Assembly (NCBI GenBank): GCA_018334775.1
Contig: JAGXLJ010000070.1
Location: forward strand, 1 to 6,602
DNA: 6,602 nt
Direction: 5' to 3'
Source of the DNA: Halodesulfurarchaeum sp.
GTDB taxonomy: Archaea > Halobacteriota > Halobacteria > Halobacteriales > Halobacteriaceae
Under the pieces are notes generated by a model. It worked only from the letters and a program-made list of their open reading frames with translations. It made no database searches and had not been told where the DNA came from. Shown piece after piece: positions 1 to 5,642 of the stretch; the stretch's first letter is position 1; each line of letters opens with the position of its first letter. A program made the translations under genes and the position numbers.

Positions 1-2
1 GG

Positions 3-188
3 GGAAAAGGCGCAGCGACCGAGGCCTCGTATTTCGCTGCGAGCGCGCCGACCGTCGTCTTCGGACCAGGAGTCCTCTCCGACGAGAACGGGCCGGTCGC
101 TCATGGTGAGCGAGAATACGTGAAGATCGACGACGTCCGAAAAGCCAGTGACATTCTGACTCAGGCGCTCGGAATCCTCGTCGGCTGA
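3..188 (+). CDS. M20-family metallopeptidase/deacylase, C-terminal fragment (DapE/ArgE type)
   Basis: An open frame enters from the left edge and ends at the TGA at 186-188, giving 61 visible residues; the start and most of the protein lie outside the window. The visible tail begins GKGAATEASYF, continues TVVFGPGVL and then AHGEREYV, and ends in an amphipathic helix (DDVRKASDILTQAL). This is the C-terminal pattern of M20 zinc hydrolases such as succinyl-diaminopimelate desuccinylase, acetylornithine deacetylase and related carboxypeptidases: a glycine-rich GPG strand, then a His in an AHxxxEYV motif that serves as a metal ligand. Family members hydrolyse N-acyl or peptide bonds in the cytoplasm with two zinc ions. 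The substrate cannot be decided from the tail; DapE-like is my best guess. The gene converges on purB, so there is no operon link to the purine genes. Family assignment is fairly secure, the specific function is not. Confidence 0.75.
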   Translation, partial: GKGAATEASYFAASAPTVVFGPGVLSDENGPVAHGEREYVKIDDVRKASDILTQALGILVG

Positions 189-210
189 TTACGGAGAATC
201 AAGGAGAAAG

Positions 211-230
211 CCCCGCCCTTTATGCCGGGG
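211..230. terminator. Weak GC hairpin between convergent genes (possible terminator)
   Basis: The 48-base gap between the M20 gene and purB contains CCCCG (211-215) and its complement CGGGG (226-230) around a 10-base loop that includes TTTAT. The position between two convergent stop codons suits a shared 3' end. There is no T-run after the stem on either strand, and archaeal termination depends mainly on T-runs, so this may be chance in GC-rich DNA. Confidence 0.2.
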
Positions 231-236
231 AGGATA

Positions 237-1619
237 TCAATCGATATCTCGAGCGAGATCCGCAGCGATCCCAGTATAGTGCTCGGGACGCAGGTCGCGG
301 AGTTCGGCTTTGGTCGATGCCGGGACGTCGAGGCCCTCGATGAGCGACTCGAAATCCGCCATCGTTATTGATTCACCTCGCGTCGCGTCTTTGACGAGTT
401 CGTACGCATCCGGATGTCCGTCGCGTCGCAGAACTGTTTGAATCGCTTCCCCGATGACTGCCGGGTTGGCCTGGAGATCCTCGCGCATGACCGACTCGCG
501 TGGCACCACCTTCTCGAGTCCCACGTCGAGTTTGGTGTACCCCATGAAGGCATGGGCCAGTGCGGCACCGATGTTTCGCTTGACCGTGGAATCTGTAAGG
601 TCCCGTTGCATCCGCGAGGTGGTGATCGAATCCGCAAGAAAGTCCAGATCGCTGTTCGCTTTGGAAAGGTTGCCTTCGCTGTTCTCGAAGTCGATCGGAT
701 TGACCTTGTGTGGCATCGTCGAGGAGCCAGTTTCACCCGCTGCGGCCTCTTGGCCCAAGTAGCCCCGAGACACGTACTGCCAGATATCCTGGTCGAGGTC
801 GATCAACACGTGATTCACTCCTGCCAGGGCATCGAACAGACGTGCAAAATCATCGCCTGGGTTGATCTGAGTCGTGAGACCCACGTACTCCAATCCGAGA
901 TCAGTGACGAAGCTTCGTGCGAATGCTGCCCAGTCGACGTCCGGAAACGCCACTGTATGGGCGCCAAAGGTGCCACTCGCACCGCCGAGTTTGCCAGCGA
1001 GCGAGTCGGTTCGTTCCTCGACTGTAGCGAGGGTCTGGCCCAGCCGACTCGCGTAGACGGCCATTTCCTTGCCAAAAGTCGTTGGGGTCGCAGGTTGCCC
1101 GTGTGTCCGGGCTAACATCGGTATGTCGGCGTATTCTTGCGCAAATTCCCCGAGCGTGCTCCGAATCGCTCGCAATCGGGGTTGCAGTACTTCCTCCATC
1201 GCTTCGGTCACCAAAAGCCGGTAGGCGAGATTGGTGACGTCTTCGCTGGTCAAGCCAAAGTGGAGCCACGGATGGACGAACTCAGGGGTTGCCTCACGAA
1301 GAAAATACTCCACGGCTTTTACGTCATGGTTGGTCGCAGTGTAGCCCCGCGCCCCTGTCGTTTCGATGTCCTTGATCAACTGAGCGTCTGACTCCTCGAA
1401 CTCCTTGTAGACTACCCGCATGTCCGAAGCAAGTGTCGGGCCAATCTCGAAGGAGGTTGCATCAAGCCGCGCCAGGGCGAGTGTGTATTCGACTTCGACC
1501 TGCACCCGAGCGCGCATGAGTGCGGCTTCACTCACGTACGGGGCAAGCGGGGCAGTTCGGTCTTCGTATCGACCATCCAGCGGCGAAACGGCCCAGAGTG
1601 GGCCACGATCGGTCGGCAT
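237..1619 (-). CDS. purB: Adenylosuccinate lyase
   Basis: This cytoplasmic enzyme of the fumarase/aspartase superfamily acts twice in purine synthesis: it splits SAICAR to AICAR plus fumarate, and adenylosuccinate to AMP plus fumarate. The 460-residue protein has the full set of motifs: SPLDGRY at 12-18, TNHDVKAVEYF at 96-106, TSEDVTN at 124-130, RTHGQPATPTT at 171-181 (His173 is the expected catalytic residue), and the flexible-loop signature GSSTMPHKVNP at 298-308 with the catalytic serine. SPxDGRY and the PIDFENSEGN extension match the E. coli-type subgroup, whose length (456 in E. coli) is also close. I chose the ATG at 1619. An in-frame extension to 1646 adds only nine residues unlike the family and would cover the likely TATA region. 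The gene is divergent from the purN-purH fusion, whose second half uses the AICAR made here, so joint regulation from the shared region is plausible. No defects are visible. Confidence 0.97.
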   Translation of the reverse strand: MPTDRGPLWAVSPLDGRYEDRTAPLAPYVSEAALMRARVQVEVEYTLALARLDATSFEIGPTLASDMRVVYKEFEESDAQLIKDIETTGARGYTATNHDVKAVEYFLREATPEFVHPWLHFGLTSEDVTNLAYRLLVTEAMEEVLQPRLRAIRSTLGEFAQEYADIPMLARTHGQPATPTTFGKEMAVYASRLGQTLATVEERTDSLAGKLGGASGTFGAHTVAFPDVDWAAFARSFVTDLGLEYVGLTTQINPGDDFARLFDALAGVNHVLIDLDQDIWQYVSRGYLGQEAAAGETGSSTMPHKVNPIDFENSEGNLSKANSDLDFLADSITTSRMQRDLTDSTVKRNIGAALAHAFMGYTKLDVGLEKVVPRESVMREDLQANPAVIGEAIQTVLRRDGHPDAYELVKDATRGESITMADFESLIEGLDVPASTKAELRDLRPEHYTGIAADLARDID

Positions 1620-1644
1620 GTGTCGGTGTGGCCCCGGTCGACGC

Positions 1645-1653
1645 AAAAGAATA
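1645..1653 (-). promoter_or_regulatory. Candidate TATA box for purB
   Basis: On the minus strand this reads TATTCTTTT, centred about 30 bases upstream of the chosen purB ATG at 1619. The AT-rich run stands out in GC-rich surroundings and the spacing is near that of a leaderless or nearly leaderless haloarchaeal transcript. The match to a TATA consensus is only moderate. Confidence 0.4.
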
Positions 1654-1696
1654 CCGGTCGAGACGTTTCACGTCTGTGCATATCTGGCGTATCTAT

Positions 1697-1716
1697 CCAC
1701 CAGAGAGCACTGGTGG
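1697..1716. promoter_or_regulatory. 7+7 inverted repeat in the divergent purine promoter region
   Basis: CCACCAG (1697-1703) and CTGGTGG (1710-1716) form a perfect inverted repeat around a six-base spacer. Its centre is within about three bases of the middle of the 169-base region separating the purB and purN-purH starts, and upstream of both candidate TATA boxes. A dimeric regulator bound here could control both genes. No known regulator is identified: I looked for the TACT-N7/8-GAGTA motif reported for haloarchaeal TrmB and did not find it in this region. Function is inferred from position and symmetry only. Confidence 0.4.
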
Positions 1717-1760
1717 TGTTCATAGTCTTGAATACCCGACGGGCATGCGACCACAACGGC

Positions 1761-1768
1761 TTTGAAAA
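1761..1768 (+). promoter_or_regulatory. Candidate TATA box for the purN-purH fusion
   Basis: TTTGAAAA is centred about 25 bases before the ATG at 1789, the standard distance from an archaeal TATA box to the transcription start, which implies a leaderless mRNA. This supports the ATG at 1789 over the in-frame upstream ATG at 1768, which would overlap the box itself. Confidence 0.55.
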
Positions 1769-1788
1769 TGGGCCCCGCACCCTCGCGT

Positions 1789-3396
1789 ATGCCCACCATT
1801 GCCGGTCTCGCGAGCAATCGCGGGCGCAACCTCATGCACATCCAGGACCGCCAGCCTGCCGGGGCGACGGTAGACGTGATCATCTCGAATCACGGGAATG
1901 CGCCGGTCTTGGAAAAAGCTGAGAATCGAGGGATCGAAACGGCTGTTGTCGAACAGCCACCGGACATGGACCGCCGCGAACACGAGCGCCGGGTCTTGCA
2001 GGTTTTGGCGGACTACGATCTCGATCTGGTCGTTCTGGATGGCTATATGCGCATCCTCTCGGATACCTTTCTCGAGGAGGCGCCACTCACTCTGAACATC
2101 CATCCGTCGCTCTTACCGGCTTTTCCTGGAGAGAACGCACACGAGCAAGTTCTCGATGCAAGCGTGGCGATCACTGGCTGTACTGTCCACGTTGTGACAA
2201 ACGCCGTCGCGGCGGATGAGTCAGTCATTACCGAGGACGTCGACGCCGGCCCGATCATCACCCAGGAGCCGATCCCGGTGTATCCGGATGATGACCAGGC
2301 CAGTCTCAAACAGCGAGTGCTGTACGAGGGGGAATTCAAAGCCTACCCCCGAGCCATCGAAATGGTGTTAGAGGGACAGGTGACACAAACAGCCGATGGA
2401 ATCGAGATTGAAGAGGAAAGTGGCGCGTTCCCCGACAGACGACTCACCTCGACCGACCGGGTCCGTGACCTTCGCTACGGCGAGAACCCACACCAGGACG
2501 CTGCTGTGTACGGTGACTCGACATGTGAAGTTGCGAACGTCGTCGACGCCGAGCAGCTGAACGACGGGGCCAAAGCGCTCTCGTACAACAATTACAACGA
2601 CGCCGACGCGGCGCTGAACCTCGTGCGCGAATTCGACGAACCCGCTGCCGCGGTGATCAAACATACGAACCCAGCAGGCTGTGCCGTCGCAGATTCCGTT
2701 TCGACGGCTTACGAACACGCACTCGCGACCGACGCGAAGAGTGCCTTTGGCGGCATCGTCGCCCTCAATCGGTGCTGTGACGAAGCCACAGCCACGAACA
2801 TCATCGATTCGTTCAAAGAGGCCGTCATCGCGCCGGGTTACACAGAAAAGGCCCTCGAGGTTCTCGAAACGAAAGCCGACCTGCGCGTCTTGGACGTGGG
2901 ATCGATGACTGAGGAATCGCTGGGGCGAGTAGAGAAACCGATCGTTGGCGGACGGCTCGTCCAGGACCGAGACGAACAGGCACCGGACCGAGCGGACCTC
3001 GAAACGGTCACCGATCGTGAGCCAACAGCGTCCGAACGTGAAGCGTTGCTATTCGCCTGGCAGACGGCCAAACACGTCAAATCGAACGCCATTGTTCTCG
3101 CCCAGGGAACCGAAACGGTCGGTATCGGAATGGGACAGGCAAGCCGGGTCGACGCTGTCGACCTGGCAACAAAGAAAGCCGAGCGAGACGCGGCGGGCAA
3201 ATCTGCCGCCGGGAGCGTCCTGGCCAGTGATGCCTTCTTCCCGTTCCCCGATGGCGTCGAACTCGCGGCCGAAACAGGTGTCGACGCCGTCATTCAACCC
3301 GGCGGCTCGGTAAACGACGAAGCCGTGATCGAAGCGGCCGACGAACACGATGTCGCGATGGTGTTCACGGGGACTCGGGCCTTCCGGCACGACTGA
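1789..3396 (+). CDS. purH/N: Fused GAR formyltransferase (PurN) and AICAR formyltransferase (PurH C-terminal domain)
   Basis: This 535-residue protein joins two folate-dependent formyltransferases of purine synthesis. Residues 1-197 or so are a PurN domain making formyl-GAR: SNRGRNL at 9-15 replaces the phosphate loop SGNGSNL of E. coli, and NIHPSLLPAFPG at 103-114 holds the catalytic Asn103 and His105. Asp152 in VDAGPIITQ is the third catalytic residue. Residues from about 223 to the end are the AICAR formyltransferase domain: LRYGENPHQ at 228-236, the catalytic pair Lys291-His292 in KHTNPAG, SAFGGIVALN, KHVKSNAIV at 428-436, GIGMGQASRV, SDAFFPFPDGV, PGGS and the terminal FTGTRAFRHD. The IMP cyclohydrolase domain found at the N-terminus of bacterial PurH is missing, so that step needs another protein, normally PurO in archaea. 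PurN-PurH fusions of this kind are known in haloarchaea. Relative to E. coli PurN there is an 11-residue insertion before Asp152. The start at 1789 fits both the family N-terminus and the TATA spacing; an in-frame extension to 1762 adds nine unrelated residues. Confidence 0.95.
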   Translation: MPTIAGLASNRGRNLMHIQDRQPAGATVDVIISNHGNAPVLEKAENRGIETAVVEQPPDMDRREHERRVLQVLADYDLDLVVLDGYMRILSDTFLEEAPLTLNIHPSLLPAFPGENAHEQVLDASVAITGCTVHVVTNAVAADESVITEDVDAGPIITQEPIPVYPDDDQASLKQRVLYEGEFKAYPRAIEMVLEGQVTQTADGIEIEEESGAFPDRRLTSTDRVRDLRYGENPHQDAAVYGDSTCEVANVVDAEQLNDGAKALSYNNYNDADAALNLVREFDEPAAAVIKHTNPAGCAVADSVSTAYEHALATDAKSAFGGIVALNRCCDEATATNIIDSFKEAVIAPGYTEKALEVLETKADLRVLDVGSMTEESLGRVEKPIVGGRLVQDRDEQAPDRADLETVTDREPTASEREALLFAWQTAKHVKSNAIVLAQGTETVGIGMGQASRVDAVDLATKKAERDAAGKSAAGSVLASDAFFPFPDGVELAAETGVDAVIQPGGSVNDEAVIEAADEHDVAMVFTGTRAFRHD

Positions 3397-3437
3397 ACAG
3401 CTCAACAGCCCTGGCCAACATGGATTCCCGGTTCCAG

Positions 3438-3445
3438 TAAGTATA
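3438..3445 (+). promoter_or_regulatory. Candidate TATA box for hemH
   Basis: TAAGTATA lies in the 69-base gap after the purN-purH stop and is centred about 25 bases before the ATG at 3466. It suggests that hemH has its own leaderless transcript and is not simply read through from the purine gene. Of the clustered starts GTG 3463, ATG 3466 and ATG 3472, the spacing favours 3466. Confidence 0.5.
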
Positions 3446-3465
3446 CCCACGCCCTCTGCGAAGTG

Positions 3466-4518
3466 ATGGCCATGGACGTAGGCGTCGTGTTGCTGAACTT
3501 CGGCGAACCGGCCGAACCAAGCCGTGAGGCCGTGGTTCCCTTCCTGGAACGGATCTTCCTCGACAATGCCAGTCTCGAACGCTTCGACAGCGAGGCAGCC
3601 GCCAAAGAACGGGCCAGCGAACTCGCAAACCGACGGGCGGCCGGGCTCATCGAGGAGTACGAAACGATCGGTGGCTCACCGCTTCACGAACAGGCGGCGG
3701 CCCAAGCCACGATGCTCGAAGAAGAACTTGCATCGCGGGGCTACGACGTCGAAGTCGCCCTGGCAATGCAATACACTGAACCGCTCATCGAGGATGTGGC
3801 TGCAGAGATGGCAGCGGAACCTTTCGACCGGGTAATCGTCGTTCCGGTCTATCCACTCTCCGGCCCGTCGACGAACATCGCCGCTGTCAACGACTTCGAA
3901 GAGGCCCTGACCGAGCACAATCCGGACGTTGAAATGCGAGCGGTCACTGGCTGGCATCGTCATCCAACGTACACGCGGCTGCGATTCGAGAACATCAGAT
4001 CCGTCATCGATGGCCTAGAGATCGATCTTCGGGCCCCAGACACGGAACTACTCTTTTCTGCCCATGGAACCCCGGTCTCCTACCTCGAAGCAGGGAGCCG
4101 ATATGACACGTACGTCGAGGAGTTCACGGAGACGATGGCGGCACTCCTCGGGGTGGAAGACTACACGCTCGGCTTCCAGAACCACGCGAACCGCGATATC
4201 CCCTGGACAGAACCCGACATCGAAGCCGCACTCGAATCCGTGGACGCTGACCGGGTGGTTGTCGAACCGATGAGCTTCCTCCACGAGCAGTCAGAAACGC
4301 TTCACGAACTCGATATCGAATTGAAAGCCGAAGCCCAGGATCTCGGCCTGGATTTCGTCAGAGTTCCCGTTCCCCACGGTGACCCCCGCCTGGGGTCGGT
4401 CATCGGGGACCTCCTGGAGCCGTTCCTCGCGGACTTCGATCCAGGGTACCATCAACTCCGACCGTGTCAGTGTCGGGACGAACCGGGAACCTTCTGTCTC
4501 AACGCACCGCTGGAGTGA
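3466..4518 (+). CDS. hemH: Ferrochelatase (protoporphyrin or coproporphyrin)
   Basis: The protein inserts Fe(II) into a porphyrin, either protoporphyrin IX to give heme or coproporphyrin III to give coproheme. The 350-residue chain shows the family order: GVVLLNFGEP near the N-terminus, ETIGGSPLHEQA at 66-77, VALAMQYTEP at 97-106, VPVYPLSGPSTN at 126-137, FSAHGTP at 197-203 with the catalytic His200, LGFQNHANRDIPW at 235-247 in place of the usual FQSRxGxxxW, and SETLHELDIE at 276-285 with the conserved acid Glu277. There is no membrane segment. The last 17 residues contain the protein's only three cysteines, Cys334, Cys336 and Cys344 (CQC, then C eight residues on), recalling the C-terminal cysteines that bind a [2Fe-2S] cluster in some ferrochelatases. 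The NFGEPAEP start resembles the FGGP form of actinobacterial coproporphyrin ferrochelatases as I recall them, but the true substrate is not settled. The gene follows purN-purH on the same strand with a separate TATA-like box and converges on hemE. The start could instead be GTG 3463 or ATG 3472. Confidence 0.9.
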   Translation: MAMDVGVVLLNFGEPAEPSREAVVPFLERIFLDNASLERFDSEAAAKERASELANRRAAGLIEEYETIGGSPLHEQAAAQATMLEEELASRGYDVEVALAMQYTEPLIEDVAAEMAAEPFDRVIVVPVYPLSGPSTNIAAVNDFEEALTEHNPDVEMRAVTGWHRHPTYTRLRFENIRSVIDGLEIDLRAPDTELLFSAHGTPVSYLEAGSRYDTYVEEFTETMAALLGVEDYTLGFQNHANRDIPWTEPDIEAALESVDADRVVVEPMSFLHEQSETLHELDIELKAEAQDLGLDFVRVPVPHGDPRLGSVIGDLLEPFLADFDPGYHQLRPCQCRDEPGTFCLNAPLE

Positions 4519-4536
4519 TCGGAGTTCCGTCCCCCA

Positions 4537-5544
4537 TCACCACTCGAAGGAGTGGGCGGTCTCAACAAAGGCTTCGACTGATTCGACCGGTGTGCGCCGG
4601 TCGATACCGTGTCCCAGATTCAAGATGTGCCCCGCTGGCCCCGCAGCCTCGATCACCTCTCGGGTTCGGCGCTCGACGAAGGCCGGATCGCCCAAGAGAT
4701 CGGTCGGATCGAGGTTCCCCTGAACCGGCTGATCCCCCAGGACCGACCGGGCCTCTGCCATGTCGACCGTCCAGTCCAACCCGACGACGTCTGCACCACT
4801 CTCCGCGAGTGTTGGAAGCCGGCCGCCCATATTGCGAACGAAGAAGATAGTCGGGACGTCAACCGACGAGAGGATCTGCTGATGCAGCGGGAGGAGATGC
4901 TCCCGATAGTCCGCTGGCCCCAGCAAGCCTGCATAGGTATCGAACAATTGTACGGCGTCCGCACCATGTTCGACCTGGAACTGGAGGAACTCGAGGACGA
5001 CATCGGTGAACCGCTCGAGTAATTCGACAAATGCGTCAGGGTGCTCGGCCCGGAACCCCCTGATAGGAACGTGGTTCTTCGACGGTTCCCCTGCGACTGC
5101 ATATGACGCGAGGGTAAACGGCCCGCCTGCAAAGCCCAGTGTTGCGGCCTGGTCCCCCACCTGTTCGCTCACGCGCTCCAACAGGTCGCCGACGTATCCC
5201 AAGCTTGTCCCAACTGGTTCGTGGCTCTGCGGAACCGCTTCCGGACCCTCGATCGGAGTGTCGATAACGGGGCCAACACCAGACTCCAGATGGTAGTCGA
5301 TCCCCATCGGTTCGAGGGCCACGAGAATGTCCGAATATATCACGACCGCATCGAGGGCAAAGCGTTCGAAGGGTTGTAAGGTGATTTCCTCAGCAATCGA
5401 GGGGGTTGAAATGGCTTCCCGAAACGTATAGTCGGCCCGTAACTCTCTGTACTCGGGCAGATAGCGACCGGCCTGACGCATCAGCCAGACCGGTGGCCGC
5501 GCTGTCGCCTCACCACGGGCGGCCGAAAGAAAGAGCTCTCTCAT
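4537..5544 (-). CDS. hemE: Uroporphyrinogen III decarboxylase
   Basis: HemE removes four carboxyl groups from uroporphyrinogen III to give coproporphyrinogen III, the branch leading to heme through proto- or coproporphyrin. The 335-residue protein begins MRELFLSA and carries the signature PVWLMRQAGRYLPEYR at 18-33, whose Arg23 and Arg27 bind substrate carboxylates. It also has SDIL at 71-74 with the key Asp72, GFAGGPFTLASY at 137-148 ending in the active-site Tyr148, FDTYAG at 201-206, LDWTVD at 256-261, GNLDP at 276-280, and GHGIDRRTP at 311-319 with His312. Length is close to the 340-360 usual for bacteria. I chose the ATG at 5544 because the family starts here; an in-frame GTG at 5583 would add 13 residues without family resemblance. 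Only 18 bases separate its stop from that of the convergent hemH, a neighbour in the same pathway. A glycosyltransferase lies 94 bases upstream in the same direction. An N-terminal TATA signal is poor, so co-transcription with the glycosyltransferase is possible. Confidence 0.95.
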   Translation of the reverse strand: MRELFLSAARGEATARPPVWLMRQAGRYLPEYRELRADYTFREAISTPSIAEEITLQPFERFALDAVVIYSDILVALEPMGIDYHLESGVGPVIDTPIEGPEAVPQSHEPVGTSLGYVGDLLERVSEQVGDQAATLGFAGGPFTLASYAVAGEPSKNHVPIRGFRAEHPDAFVELLERFTDVVLEFLQFQVEHGADAVQLFDTYAGLLGPADYREHLLPLHQQILSSVDVPTIFFVRNMGGRLPTLAESGADVVGLDWTVDMAEARSVLGDQPVQGNLDPTDLLGDPAFVERRTREVIEAAGPAGHILNLGHGIDRRTPVESVEAFVETAHSFEW

Positions 5545-5628
5545 TGGTTTCAAACGGGGAGCGGGGACACCAAAAGGGTTCACACTGCAGCAACAGAGTC
5601 AAATCAAACGTGGATTCGAGTCGGCTCA

Positions 5629-5642
5629 CTGACTCGAGTCAG
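5629..5642. repeat. 14-base perfect palindrome at the end of the glycosyltransferase gene, upstream of hemE
   Basis: CTGACTCGAGTCAG is perfectly self-complementary and includes the TGA stop of the glycosyltransferase on the minus strand. A related half, GACTCGAA (minus strand, about 5615-5622), and GACTC again near 5596-5600 follow in the same gap towards hemE. It lies about 85 bases before the hemE start, so it could be an operator for hemE, or a compact 3'-end structure. CTCGAG itself is frequent in this DNA, which weakens the case. Confidence 0.35.

Noticed and set aside
414..1115. A 233-codon open frame on the plus strand inside purB
   Set aside because: It lies wholly antisense to a clear purB, has no recognisable domain, is rich in Arg, Cys and His unlike haloarchaeal proteins, and arises from codon bias on the opposite strand.
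1649..1736. GAATACC occurring twice in the divergent region (1649-1655 and 1730-1736)
   Set aside because: Only seven bases, 81 bases apart, asymmetrically placed relative to the two promoters; likely chance.
1532..1780. Open frames across the purB/purN-purH divergent region
   Set aside because: They overlap real genes and the promoter region, match no family and have non-acidic compositions.
1620..1788. Search for a TrmB-type TACT-N7/8-GAGTA operator, since TrmB is reported to affect purine genes in Halobacterium
   Set aside because: No matching pair of half-sites is present.
3397..3465. Possible terminator after purN-purH
   Set aside because: No T-run or convincing stem is visible; only a TATA-like box for hemH stands out.
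4653..5132. A 159-codon minus-strand frame inside hemE with a serine run
   Set aside because: It is an alternative frame of hemE; the serine run comes from the reading shift over acidic codons (GAG/GAC), not from a real low-complexity protein.
5568..5577. CCCTTTTGGT on the minus strand as a hemE TATA box
   Set aside because: The spacing of about 28-30 bases is acceptable but the match is poor, and GTTTGATTTGA further upstream is an equally good candidate, so neither is listed as a feature.
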